Source: an uncultured Pseudomonadota bacterium
GTDB lineage: Bacteria > Pseudomonadota > Gammaproteobacteria > Burkholderiales > Usitatibacteraceae
Assembly: GCA_946885905.1 (NCBI GenBank)
Contig: CAMPHL010000080.1
Coordinates: 1 to 8,576 of the forward strand
DNA length: 8,576 bases
Direction: 5' to 3'
The notes beneath the pieces were generated by a model. That model searched no databases. It was not told the origin of the DNA and worked only from the letters and a program-made list of their open reading frames with translations. Shown piece after piece: positions 1 to 6,675 of this stretch; the stretch's first letter is position 1, and each line of letters opens with the position of its first letter. A program made the translations under genes and the position numbers.

Positions 1-77
1 CTTCCGGCGAAGGCGCGCCCCGAGGGTTGTCCCAATCGCGAGGAGCCTGGCGGCTGCGTGTGATTGCGCTCGCGCGA

Positions 78-434
78 TCATCGCAGGGTAGGCAACCTCG
101 ACAAATAGATCGTCACACCGATCGCCACGGCGACCATCGCGATCGCGGCCCACGGAATGCCGACGTGAAGGCTCGCCCAGCCGATCGAAAGCCACAGCAT
201 GGCGAGCGCGACGACCTTGGCGCGCAGGGGAATGCCGCGGCCCTCCTCGTAGGCGGTGAGGTAGGGACCGAAGCGCGGATGCGAGTGCATCCATCGATGC
301 GCGGCCGGCGAGCCGCGAAGGAAGCACCAGGATGCGAGCAGCAGGAATGGCGTCGTAGGCAGCAGCGGCAGGAAGATTCCCGCCACCCCGAGCGCGAGGG
401 ACAGGGCACCGGCGGCGGCGTAGAGCGGTTTCAC
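78..434 (-). CDS. DUF454 (YbaN-type) inner-membrane protein
   Basis: A 118-residue hydrophobic protein of the DUF454 / YbaN family, whose biochemical role is not established. Visible hallmarks are the N-terminal membrane segment (about residues 5-35) with the motif PLLPTTPFLLLASWCFLRGSP, then a polar stretch with HRWMHSHPRFGPYL and the conserved GRGIPLRAKV, then two closely spaced C-terminal membrane segments (about 74-110). Length is normal for the family (about 115-130). The start is a GTG at 434-432; the ribosome binding site in front is weak. It lies 28 bases downstream of the stop of the histone-deacetylase-like gene on the same strand, so the two are probably co-transcribed. Family assignment is firm; function is unknown. 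Confidence 0.9.
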   Translation of the reverse strand: MKPLYAAAGALSLALGVAGIFLPLLPTTPFLLLASWCFLRGSPAAHRWMHSHPRFGPYLTAYEEGRGIPLRAKVVALAMLWLSIGWASLHVGIPWAAIAMVAVAIGVTIYLSRLPTLR

Positions 435-462
435 ACTCGAACTATAGCGGCGCCCAGGCGCG

Positions 463-1389
463 CTATGCGATGCCGGCGAGCTCCTTCACGTGCGCCGCGG
501 CGCTGCGCGCGAGGCTGAACAGGTCGTATCCGCCCTCGAGGCACGAGACGAGCCGCCCGTCGCAATGGCGCTCGGCCACCTCGACGAGCGCGCGCGTGAC
601 CCAGGCGTAGTCCGACTCGACGAATCGAAGCTCCGCCATGTCGTCCGCGCGGTGGGCGTCGAAGCCCGCGGAGACGAAGACGAGCTGCGGGCGGAAGCGC
701 TCGAGCGCGGGAATCCAGGATCGTTCGACCGCTTGCCGCAACGCTTCTCCATCGGCGCCGCGCGGCAGGCCGATGTTCACCATGTTGGCGCCTCGCGGCT
801 CCTCGCCAAGGAAAGGATAGAGCCCGCGCTGGAAGGTCGAAACCATGAGCACGCGGTCGTCGCCGGCGAGGATGTCCTCCGAGCCGTTGCCGTGGTGCGC
901 GTCGAAGTCGGCGAGGGCCACGCGCTCGAGGCCCAGGACGTCGAGCGCGTGGCGGATGCCCACGGCCGCGTTGTTGAAGATGCAGAAGCCCATCGCCTGG
1001 TCGCGCGTCGCGTGATGGCCCGGCGGGCGCAGGGCGCAAAAGGCGCGCTGGAATTGGCCTCCCACGACCGCTTCGGCGGCGAGGATGGCAGCTCCCGCGG
1101 CGCGCAGCGCCGCCGCGAGCGAGTGCGGCCCCATCCACGTGTCGGGGTCGAGGTGCAGGTACCCCTCGCGTGGCGCGGCGGCGTGGATCTCGCCTACGTA
1201 TCGCGCGGTGTGCGCCCGCGCGAGCTGCTCCGGGGTCGCGAGCGGCGCCTCGCATGGCGCCAGATACGGCATGACCCGCGTGGAGGTGAGGAAGTCGGAG
1301 ATGGCGTCGAGCCGCCCCGCGCATTCGGGGTGGTCGGGTCCCATCTCGTGTCGACGGCAGTCGGGATGCGTGATCCAGGCGCAGGACAT
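463..1389 (-). CDS. Histone deacetylase family (class II-like) Zn-dependent amidohydrolase
   Basis: A 308-residue arginase/deacetylase-fold enzyme of the bacterial histone-deacetylase superfamily, which includes HDAC-like amidohydrolases, AcuC-type proteins and acetylpolyamine amidohydrolases. It should hydrolyse an acetyl-amide bond on a small molecule or a protein lysine, in the cytoplasm (no signal peptide). Catalytic features seen: RPPGHHATRD with the His125-His126 pair; DFDAHHGNG giving zinc ligands Asp163 and His165; SAGFDAHRADD giving the third ligand Asp244; and LEGGYDL with the catalytic Tyr288. The N-terminus has the family's THPDC...HPECAGRL signature, which supports the ATG at 1389. 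No clear Shine-Dalgarno precedes it. Length is typical of the compact bacterial class II members. It is divergent from the gene starting at 1650 and followed by the DUF454 gene. The substrate cannot be read from the sequence. Confidence 0.93.
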   Translation of the reverse strand: MSCAWITHPDCRRHEMGPDHPECAGRLDAISDFLTSTRVMPYLAPCEAPLATPEQLARAHTARYVGEIHAAAPREGYLHLDPDTWMGPHSLAAALRAAGAAILAAEAVVGGQFQRAFCALRPPGHHATRDQAMGFCIFNNAAVGIRHALDVLGLERVALADFDAHHGNGSEDILAGDDRVLMVSTFQRGLYPFLGEEPRGANMVNIGLPRGADGEALRQAVERSWIPALERFRPQLVFVSAGFDAHRADDMAELRFVESDYAWVTRALVEVAERHCDGRLVSCLEGGYDLFSLARSAAAHVKELAGIA

Positions 1390-1516
1390 GCGGGGCGCGG
1401 GCTACGGCGAAGCGCGCTCGACGGGCGTGGTGGGCGCTTCGACCTCCATCACGCGCCGCCCGTTTCGAAGAACCGGCTCATGCGCTCCAGTCTGCGACCC
1501 CGGTTCGGGCCGCGTC

Positions 1517-1530
1517 TTGAGCCGCGTCAA
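1517..1530. promoter_or_regulatory. Imperfect palindrome TTGAG-N4-GTCAA in a divergent intergenic region
   Basis: The 260-base gap between the divergent starts at 1389 and 1650 contains TTGAGCCGCGTCAA, flanked by a further C/G pair (CTTGA...TCAAG). It differs at one position from the perfect TTGAC-N4-GTCAA palindromes at 6678-6691 and 8447-8460. It could be an operator for either divergent gene. I could not place a convincing -35/-10 pair in this gap. The only other structure seen is a small GGGG-TGTTT-CCCC hairpin at 1622-1634, just ahead of the next gene. The regulatory role is inferred. Confidence 0.3.
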
Positions 1531-1649
1531 GGGGCCTCCTTCGCCGCCCGCGCCCCAGTCCGGGGAGTCCCGTTGACCGGGCGCAAGGCCGGCGCCTGGC
1601 GACATGGGAGGATCGATCCAGGGGGTGTTTCCCCATCACGGAGGCGAAG

Positions 1650-2000
1650 ATGACAGACCGTAGCCGCGACGAATACGTGCGCCGATTCAAGCAGCAGATC
1701 GATGCCTGGAATGCGGACATGGGACGCTGGCAGGGAAAGGCCGCGGAAGCCAAGGCCGATATCAAGGAGCGCCTGGACAAGGAGCTCGACGTGCTCAAGG
1801 CGCAGCGCGAGCTGGCGCGCTACAACCTGCGCTTGCTCGAAGGGGCCTCGGCCGGCGCCTGGGCCGAGCTGGTCCAGGGCGCGGACGACGCCTGGGATCG
1901 CATGAGGCTCGCCGCCGAAGCGGCGGCGACGTACTTCGGCGAGCCCGCCACGGCGGACAAGGCGCCGAAGAGGCCGGTTCGGCGCTCGCAAGGAACGTGA
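1650..2000 (+). CDS. sll1863-type coiled-coil stress-response-like protein
   Basis: A 116-residue, soluble, almost wholly helical protein. Residues 8-65 are charged and heptad-like (RRFKQQIDAW, then AEAKADIKERLDKELDVLKAQ), predicting a long coiled coil. Residues 69-96 form a second amphipathic segment (GAWAELVQGADDAWDRM), and the tail is basic and disordered (KAPKRPVRRS). The pattern of an N-terminal YV..FK.QID.WNA, a coiled coil, and a later AW.EL..GAD.AWD matches the small proteins annotated as sll1863-family stress-response proteins, whose molecular function is not known. No signal peptide or membrane segment is seen. The ATG is well supported by GGAGG at 1640-1644, five bases upstream. 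It is followed on the same strand by the small membrane protein at 2095. Existence is near certain; the family name is a recollected similarity. Confidence 0.85.
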   Translation: MTDRSRDEYVRRFKQQIDAWNADMGRWQGKAAEAKADIKERLDKELDVLKAQRELARYNLRLLEGASAGAWAELVQGADDAWDRMRLAAEAAATYFGEPATADKAPKRPVRRSQGT

Positions 2001-2037
2001 TCGGCGTCAAGCCGCAAGCCGGCCGGCCGCCTAGGAT
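1997..2037 (+). promoter_or_regulatory. Possible activator-type promoter for the 54-residue membrane protein
   Basis: A degenerate FNR/CRP-type palindrome, GTGAT-CGGC-GTCAA (1997-2010), overlaps the stop of the preceding gene. A -10-like TAGGAT follows at 2032-2037, with its first base 28.5 bases from the palindrome centre, close to class II activator spacing. Two of ten palindrome positions deviate from TTGAT-N4-ATCAA, so this is a weak prediction. Confidence 0.22.
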
Positions 2038-2094
2038 GGATTGCATGGAGGCGAGCGCCAATCGGGGCGCGAAGCCGAACCCAGGAGAGCAAAA

Positions 2095-2259
2095 ATGTCC
2101 ATCGAGATCTTCCGGGAAGTCGCACTCGTGGCGGTCTTCGTCGCATTCATCGGCGTGCTGCTCGCGGCGGTCACGCCACGCGGGCTCACGAGCTTCGAGG
2201 AAGCCGTGAGGATGCCGAGCGGGCACAAGCCTTCCGGCCGGGCCGAGGAAGGCCGCTAG
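2095..2259 (+). CDS. 54-residue single-pass membrane protein, CcoQ-like layout
   Basis: A short protein with a seven-residue polar N-terminus, one membrane helix (about residues 8-27, REVALVAVFVAFIGVLLAAV), then TPRGLTSFEEAVRMPSG and a polar basic/acidic tail. The order (short N-terminus, one helix, then a cytoplasmic F-[DE]-E-A-x-x-[LM]-P motif) resembles CcoQ/FixQ, the small assembly subunit of cbb3 cytochrome oxidase. No ccoN, ccoO or ccoP lies nearby, so that identity is only a possibility. The start chosen is the ATG at 2095, which has AGGAG at 2083-2087; an in-frame ATG at 2041 would add 18 polar residues and has no good ribosome site. The stop codon lies in the loop of a terminator-like hairpin. 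Confidence 0.7.
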   Translation: MSIEIFREVALVAVFVAFIGVLLAAVTPRGLTSFEEAVRMPSGHKPSGRAEEGR

Positions 2260-2270
2260 CTCGCGGCCTT
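2249..2270. terminator. Perfect 8-bp hairpin between convergent genes (putative bidirectional terminator)
   Basis: AAGGCCGC and GCGGCCTT form a perfect 8-bp GC-rich stem around the six-base loop TAGCTC. The loop holds the TAG stop of the plus-strand gene, and the right arm overlaps the TAA stop of frdB on the minus strand (2269-2271). No long T-tract follows on either side, so it may act as a weak bidirectional terminator or a 3'-end stabiliser rather than a classical Rho-independent terminator. Confidence 0.5.
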
Positions 2271-3054
2271 ACGCGAGTCCTTCGTTCAGCATCTTTCGCC
2301 TGAGGAACGCGATCTGGGTCTGGAGCGCAAGCTCCTTGGGGCACAGATCCTGGCAGGCGAGCAGCGACATGCAGCCGAACACTCCGTTGTCGTCTCCCAC
2401 GAGCTCGTAATAATCGGCATCGGAGCGGCGGTCGCGCGGATCCAGGCGGAAGCGGGCGATCTTGTTGAGCCCCACGGCGCCCAGGAAGTCCGGGCGCATG
2501 CGGGCCGTGCCGCAGCCGGCCACGCAGCAGCCGCATTCGATGCAGCGGTCGAGCTCGTAGATCTTCTCGGCGAGCTCGGGCTCCATCGGCTGCTCGATGC
2601 GGCCGATGTCGACCTTCTCGCCGTTCAGGTGCGCCCAGGCCTCCAGGCGCTCGCTCATCCCGCGCATCCACTTGCCCGTGTCGACCGAAAGATCGCCGAT
2701 CAGCTCGAAGAAGGGCAGGGGCGCGAGCGTGATGTCCGGCCCCGCATGCTTCGTGAGCGTGCGGCAGGCGAGGCCCGGCCGGCCGTTGATCACCATCGCG
2801 CAGCTGCCGCAGATCCCGGCGCGGCAGACGAAGTCGAACTGCAGCGACGGATCGAGCTTCTCGCGGATCTCGGTGAGCGCCATGAACAGCGTCATGCCCT
2901 CGCCCTGCTCGATCTCGAAGGTCTGCTGGCGGGGGACGCTTCGCGGGTCCCTCGGGTTGTATCGCAGTACGTGCAGCCGGATCTTCTGCCCCGTGGAGGG
3001 CGCGGGAACGGCCCGGGCCGTAACCGATGTGATGGGGATGGTGGCGTGGTCCAT
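2269..3054 (-). CDS. frdB: Fumarate reductase / succinate dehydrogenase iron-sulfur subunit FrdB
   Basis: A 261-residue electron-transfer subunit linking the FAD of FrdA to the haems of FrdC. The N-terminal ferredoxin domain (about residues 24-115) has the [2Fe-2S] ligands Cys77, Cys82, Cys85 and Cys97 in FVCRAGICGSC...ACRTL. The C-terminal helical domain carries CIECGCC (Cys171, 174, 177), which with Cys238 of LCPK binds [4Fe-4S]. Cys181, Cys228 and Cys234 bind [3Fe-4S]. As I recall the Wolinella FrdB, every ligand is shifted by exactly 20, reflecting an N-terminal extension here. The ATG at 3054 is five bases after the frdA stop; GGAG inside the end of frdA gives good spacing. It is the last gene of frdCAB and ends on the shared hairpin. 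The direction of catalysis cannot be told from this subunit. Confidence 0.97.
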   Translation of the reverse strand: MDHATIPITSVTARAVPAPSTGQKIRLHVLRYNPRDPRSVPRQQTFEIEQGEGMTLFMALTEIREKLDPSLQFDFVCRAGICGSCAMVINGRPGLACRTLTKHAGPDITLAPLPFFELIGDLSVDTGKWMRGMSERLEAWAHLNGEKVDIGRIEQPMEPELAEKIYELDRCIECGCCVAGCGTARMRPDFLGAVGLNKIARFRLDPRDRRSDADYYELVGDDNGVFGCMSLLACQDLCPKELALQTQIAFLRRKMLNEGLA

Positions 3055-3059
3055 GGGCC

Positions 3060-5045
3060 TTACTCCGCGGCTTGGGGGAAGCGCTCGTCGAGGCGCTCGT
3101 TGGGCCCGCGCAGCGACGCGGGCAACAGATGCTCGTACGGCATGAGCGCGCGCTGGCGCTCGAACCTGTCTCCCAGGCTGTCCTTCACCTTGTCGACCTC
3201 GGCCTGGCGCTGCGCCGTATCCGGGTGGTCGGTGAAGTCCCTGGCGCCGTAACCGCGCCACCCGGGGGGCAGCTCCATGCGCTTCACGTCGAGGGGCTCG
3301 TAGGCGAGCGTGGGCAGGGTCTCGCCTTCCTTCCAGGTGGCGAGCGTGCGCTTGAGCCAGGCCGCGTCGTCGCGCCGCGGGAAGTCCTCGCGGAAGTGGG
3401 CGCCGCGGCTCTCGGTGCGGGTGAGCGCGCCGTAAGCCACGCAGAGCGCGAGCTTGAGCATCCTTTGCACGCGATACGCGGTCACGAGCTCGGGGTTGGC
3501 TCCGGGCTGCGCGTTGCGCAGGCCGATGGCACGGCTCTTGAGCAGCAGTTCCTGCAGCTCCTGCACCGCGGCCTGGAGGTCCGCGCCGGTGCGGAAGATG
3601 CCGACCTTCGCGGTCATGATTTCCTGCATGCGCGCCTTGAGTGCCGACGCGTCCTCGCGCCCGCCTCCGGTCGCGATGCCTTGCAGCTTCGCGGCTTCCC
3701 GGACGAGGAAGTCGTTCACCAGGCCGGTCGGGATCGCCACGGCGTTGTCGCGCACGTCGCAGAAGTCGGCGATGAACTCGCCCACGATCATTCCCGCGAC
3801 CACCGTCTCGGCCACCGAGTTGCCGCCGAGCCGATTGAACCCGTGCATGTCCCAGCAGGCCGCCTCGCCGGCGCAGAAAAGCCCCTTCAGCGTGGGACTT
3901 TCGCCCGTGGGCAGGGTGCGCACGCCGCCCATGGTGTAGTGCTGCGCCGGCCGCACCGCCACCATCTGCCTGGTGGGGTCCACCCCCATGAAGTAGCGGC
4001 AGATGTCGTAGACCTCGCGCAGGTTCTTCCTGATGTGGGCTTCGCCCAGCAGCGTGATGTCGAGCCAGAGGTGGTCGCCGAAGCGGTTCCTGGCCCCCTT
4101 GCCCTTGCGGATGTGCTCTTCCATTCTCCGGCTCACGACGTCGCGCGAGGCGAGCTCCTTCTTCTCGGGCTCGTAGTCGGGCATGAATCGGTGGCCGTCC
4201 ACGTCCTTGAGCAGGCCCCCGTCGCCGCGGCAGCCCTCGGTGAGCAGGATTCCCGCCGGGAAGATCGGCGTGGGGTGGAACTGCACCGCTTCCATGTTCC
4301 CGAGCGCCGCGGCTCCGGTTTCGAGCGCGAGCGCGTGGCCGATGCCCTCGCAGATCACCGCGTTGGTGGTGACCCGGTAGAGCCGACCCGCGCCGCCGGT
4401 GGCGAGCGCCGTCGCCTTGGCGACGTAGGCGGAAAGCTCGCCCGTCACGAGGTCGCGCACCACTGCGCCGTAGCAGCGCCCGCCGTCGTGGATGAGCGCG
4501 AGGGCCTCCTTGCGCTCGAGCACGGGGATCGACTCGGCGATCGCGCGGTCGGCGACCGCGGTGATCATCGCGTGCCCGGTGCCGTCGGAGACGTAGCACG
4601 TGCGCCACTTCTTCGTCCCGCCGAAGTCGCGCTGCGCGAGCAGGCCGTGGGCCTCGTCTCGCTCGGTGAGCGTCACCTTCTGCCCGTTGATGACGACTTC
4701 GCGGTCGCCTTTCTTCACGCGGCTCCACGGGACGCCCCAGGCGGCGAGCTCCCTCACGGCCTTGGGGGCGGTGTTCACGAACATGCGCACGACTTCCTGG
4801 TCGGCGCCCCAATCGCTGCCGCGCACCGTGTCCTCGAAGTGCACGTCCTCGTTGTCGCCCTGGCCTTTCACCACGTTTCCGAGCGCGGCCTGCATGCCGC
4901 CCTGCGCGGCCTTGCTGTGCGAGCGCTTGGCCGGCACGAGGGACAGGATGATCGCGTCGTGCCCGCGGCGCTTCGCGGCGACCGCGAGCCGCAGGCCCGC
5001 GAGCCCGCCGCCGATGACCAGGACGTCCGTATAGATGATCTTCAC
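3060..5045 (-). CDS. frdA: Fumarate reductase / succinate dehydrogenase flavoprotein subunit FrdA
   Basis: A 661-residue catalytic subunit that interconverts fumarate and succinate at FAD, on the membrane-associated hydrophilic arm. The N-terminal dinucleotide fold [10 protein letters not shown] (10-19) is followed by [11 protein letters not shown] with His43, the covalent FAD attachment site. Substrate-site residues are His257 (QFHPTP), the catalytic Arg301 (ASRDVVSRR), His369 (QHYTMGG) and Arg405 ([10 protein letters not shown]). The strings [31 protein letters not shown] and [19 protein letters not shown] mark the Wolinella/epsilonproteobacterial branch, not the E. coli SdhA or FrdA type. 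Length matches that branch (about 656). The start is GTG at 5045, with GGAG eight bases upstream. The GTG overlaps the frdC stop as GTGA, so translational coupling is likely. A longer reading upstream has no support. Confidence 0.98.
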   Translation of the reverse strand: MKIIYTDVLVIGGGLAGLRLAVAAKRRGHDAIILSLVPAKRSHSKAAQGGMQAALGNVVKGQGDNEDVHFEDTVRGSDWGADQEVVRMFVNTAPKAVRELAAWGVPWSRVKKGDREVVINGQKVTLTERDEAHGLLAQRDFGGTKKWRTCYVSDGTGHAMITAVADRAIAESIPVLERKEALALIHDGGRCYGAVVRDLVTGELSAYVAKATALATGGAGRLYRVTTNAVICEGIGHALALETGAAALGNMEAVQFHPTPIFPAGILLTEGCRGDGGLLKDVDGHRFMPDYEPEKKELASRDVVSRRMEEHIRKGKGARNRFGDHLWLDITLLGEAHIRKNLREVYDICRYFMGVDPTRQMVAVRPAQHYTMGGVRTLPTGESPTLKGLFCAGEAACWDMHGFNRLGGNSVAETVVAGMIVGEFIADFCDVRDNAVAIPTGLVNDFLVREAAKLQGIATGGGREDASALKARMQEIMTAKVGIFRTGADLQAAVQELQELLLKSRAIGLRNAQPGANPELVTAYRVQRMLKLALCVAYGALTRTESRGAHFREDFPRRDDAAWLKRTLATWKEGETLPTLAYEPLDVKRMELPPGWRGYGARDFTDHPDTAQRQAEVDKVKDSLGDRFERQRALMPYEHLLPASLRGPNERLDERFPQAAE

Positions 5046-5827
5046 CTGGGCACTCCGGGCGGCACCGCCGGCCGCACCCACGCAGGCGTGTACCGCTCGC
5101 CCACGCGATCGCGATGGTCGTAGCCGATCTTCATGTAGGCGCCGAGCGTGGCGAGGCCCAGCACGATGAAGAACGCCGTGAGCGACCACTTGAGGATCGA
5201 CAGGCGCCTGCGGCCCGCGCCGGGCTCCTCCCCGACGAACCATCCCCATTTGAGCGCGAGTCGATAGAGCCCGATGCCGGCATGGAGCTCAACGCAGAAG
5301 AGCGCCACGAGGTAGAGCGGCCACCAGCGGCCGCTCCAGACGCGGTCCGCGGACCCGTAGGGGCCGATCGCGTCGGGGTGCATCATCATCTGGTAGAGGT
5401 GCGCCGAGGCGATGAAGAACAGCAGGAATCCGGTCACGGCCTGCACCCACCACAGTGTCGTGTCGCCGTGGGCGAGCATCCGTCGGTGCGCCAGGAAATC
5501 GCGGTACTGGCGGTAGTTCGCCGGGAGCTTGCGCATCGCGAGGAATGCGTGCGCCACCACCAGCGCGAAGACGCCGGCCACGACCACCGAAACGAGGCCC
5601 GGGAACGCGGTCCCGAAGAAGAAATAGCCCTCGAACATCCTGCTGACGGTCCACATCGCGTCCTTCGACACGAGGATCGAGGACACGAAGAACATGTGGC
5701 CCCACATGAAGAGCCCCAGGATGAGCCCGGTCGCGCTCTGCGCGAGGTCCATGCGCGCAGGCCAGCGACTCTTCCTCCCGTGCTCCGCGAGGCCGACGCC
5801 GGCGATCATGGTCGAGGAACGGTTCAT
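5042..5827 (-). CDS. frdC: Dihaem cytochrome b membrane anchor of type B fumarate reductase, FrdC
   Basis: A 261-residue membrane anchor with five predicted helices (about 30-52, 75-97, 124-148, 168-190, 206-228) that binds two haems b and the quinone. Candidate haem ligands His44, His93, His143 and His182 fall at the same residue numbers as in Wolinella succinogenes FrdC. So do Glu66, needed there for menaquinol oxidation, and Glu180, the key residue of its transmembrane E-pathway. Strings such as [40 protein letters not shown] and LYRLA.KWGWF confirm the family. The numbering match supports the ATG at 5827, although no Shine-Dalgarno precedes it. That ATG overlaps, as ATGA, the stop of an upstream reading frame, suggesting coupling to a leader cistron. 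The physiological direction (fumarate reduction or succinate oxidation) is open. Confidence 0.97.
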   Translation of the reverse strand: MNRSSTMIAGVGLAEHGRKSRWPARMDLAQSATGLILGLFMWGHMFFVSSILVSKDAMWTVSRMFEGYFFFGTAFPGLVSVVVAGVFALVVAHAFLAMRKLPANYRQYRDFLAHRRMLAHGDTTLWWVQAVTGFLLFFIASAHLYQMMMHPDAIGPYGSADRVWSGRWWPLYLVALFCVELHAGIGLYRLALKWGWFVGEEPGAGRRRLSILKWSLTAFFIVLGLATLGAYMKIGYDHRDRVGERYTPAWVRPAVPPGVPR

Positions 5828-5956
5828 GGAGCAACGTTGCCCGTGATGGCATTCATGGCCTGTCGCGCCTTGTCATCGCGGACACCGGCCCGAGAGAGGT
5901 AGGTGATCGCCGAGCGCCGCGACGAGCGCGGGAACCAGCATCGGGCGTATCGACAT
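5824..5956 (-). pseudogene. Leader cistron before frdC, apparently frameshifted small membrane protein
   Basis: An ATG at 5956 is preceded by a strong GGAGGAGG (5971-5964) at 7-base spacing. It opens a frame that begins with a signal/anchor-like MSIRPMLVPALVAALG and then runs into TGA at 5873-5875 after only 27 codons, the last eleven being non-hydrophobic. The frame one base further on, over the same DNA, continues plausibly as ITYLSRAGVRDDKARQAM and then NAITGNVAP. It ends in TGA overlapping the frdC ATG as ATGA. Joining the frames at about codon 16 would give a protein of some 43 residues with one full membrane helix, translationally coupled to frdC. Options are a sequencing or assembly error, a true mutation, or +1 recoding (the first frame ends CGA-TGA-C). 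I recognise no family. The cistron as a translated unit is likely; the joined protein is inferred. Confidence 0.45.
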
Positions 5957-6150
5957 CGCAGGTCCTCCTCCAGGCAGTTCCTGCATTGATACGCCGGGGC
6001 GCACTCGCTCGCATGATCCAGATCAAGCGGCGTTGCGAAAGGCTCGGCGGGTGGGCCGGGCACCTGGGACGTTCGCCATTGCGGAACGGGCGAAGGGCGA
6101 CGGATCGATGGCCCTCAAGGATTGCGAGCCGGAAGTGCCGCCATTGCCGG
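5828..6150. other. 323-base region between spy-like gene and frdC: leader cistron, promoter, spacer
   Basis: The part nearest frdC (5828-6026) holds the small leader reading frames and the FNR-type promoter described separately. The remaining 124 bases up to the stop at 6151 hold no credible gene. A 6-bp inverted repeat, TTCGCC / GGCGAA (6072-6077 and 6089-6094), could be a weak 3' structure for the LTXXQ gene but has no T-tract. A minus-strand reading frame of 79 codons runs from a GTG at 6063 to 5824. Its first part is cysteine-rich and lacks a ribosome site, so only its last third is considered meaningful. Confidence 0.6.
5986..6026 (-). promoter_or_regulatory. FNR/ANR-type box and -10 element of the frd operon
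   Basis: On the minus strand, TTGAT-CTGG-ATCAT (6026-6013) matches nine of ten defined positions of the FNR consensus TTGAT-N4-ATCAA. A -10-like TATCAA lies at 5991-5986, its first base 28.5 bases from the centre of the box. This predicts a start near 5979 with the box centred near -41, the class II FNR activator position. The ribosome site of the leader cistron then begins about eight bases into the transcript. There is no good -35 hexamer, as expected for an activator-dependent promoter. This predicts oxygen-repressed, anaerobically induced expression of frdCAB. Confidence 0.65.
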
Positions 6151-6618
6151 TTAGCGCCAGCGTCCGCCGAATCCCCACCAGGCGTCGTTCAGCCGCTCGC
6201 GCTGCTCGTCGGTGAGCACCGTGTCGACGCGCTCTCTGGTGGCGCGGTTGAGCGCGAACATGCGCTCGCGCAGCGGCGCCATCGCCTCGAAGTTCGGGGT
6301 GCGCTCGCGCAGCTGCTGCACGCGCAGCTCGTGCATCTCGTCCATCAGCGCGACGCGCTCGGGCCAGCTCTCCTGGAAGATCGCGGCGATGCGCGCGCGT
6401 TGCTCCTCCGTGAGGCCGAGCTCCTCGGCCGCGCCCGCGCGAAGGCCGCAGCCGCCCGGCGTGAACGCGCCGCCGTCGTACGTCATCGCACCGGGTCCCA
6501 TGCCGCGGCCGTAACCGCCTGCACCTGCATGGCCCCAGGGACCGAGCCCCATCTGGGCCGATGCCGCGCCGCAGGCGACTGCCATCGCGATCGCGCCCAA
6601 CCACCGTTTGCGTCTCAT
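6151..6618 (-). CDS. Spy/CpxP-like periplasmic LTXXQ-motif protein
   Basis: A 155-residue secreted protein. Residues 1-21 are a clear Sec signal peptide (MRRKRWLGAIAMAVACGAASA, cleavage after ASA). A glycine-rich low-complexity stretch follows (22-62), then a helical domain with the two family repeats LTEEQ (69-73) and LTDEQ (135-139), separated by charged helices rich in Glu and Arg. The LTXXQ family includes the periplasmic chaperone Spy, the Cpx regulator CpxP and metal-stress sensors such as ZraP and CnrX-like proteins. Which role applies here is not clear. The Gly/Met/His-containing linker (GPWGHAGAGGYGRGMGPGAM) could bind metal, but that is speculative. The ATG at 6618 has AGGAG five bases upstream. 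It is divergent from the kinase gene and lies upstream of, but separate from, the frd promoter. Confidence 0.9.
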   Translation of the reverse strand: MRRKRWLGAIAMAVACGAASAQMGLGPWGHAGAGGYGRGMGPGAMTYDGGAFTPGGCGLRAGAAEELGLTEEQRARIAAIFQESWPERVALMDEMHELRVQQLRERTPNFEAMAPLRERMFALNRATRERVDTVLTDEQRERLNDAWWGFGGRWR

Positions 6619-6675
6619 GTCAGCTCCTCGTGATGATGGTGTCTGTCTTGATCGTGCTCCCCATGCGGCGAAGGG

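Noticed and set aside
1..63. Plus-strand frame ending in TGA at 61-63, possibly the C-terminus of a gene from the left
   Set aside because: Only 20 codons are visible, with no recognisable motif, so it cannot be distinguished from chance.
1402..1605. 67-codon minus-strand frame in the gap between 1390 and 1649
   Set aside because: Pro/Gly/Arg-rich shadow composition with no ribosome site or motif. The gap is treated as a divergent regulatory region.
490..1653. 387-codon plus-strand open frame across the HDAC-like gene
   Set aside because: Shadow of the deacetylase reading frame. Composition is Arg/Ala/Glu-rich with no recognisable motif.
2269..4812. 847-codon reading of frdB fused to upstream sequence
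   Set aside because: The part before 3054 is frdA read in the wrong frame. The true frdB start is the ATG at 3054, five bases after the frdA stop.
3072..5123. 683-codon plus-strand open frame antisense to frdA
   Set aside because: It is a GC-rich shadow frame. The opposite strand carries the unmistakable FrdA with all catalytic motifs, and this frame shows no domain or ribosome site.
5824..6063. 79-codon minus-strand frame starting at GTG 6063 as an independent gene
   Set aside because: Its start has no ribosome site, it spans the predicted FNR box and promoter, and its first half is not protein-like. Only its C-terminal part is kept, as the second frame of the leader cistron.
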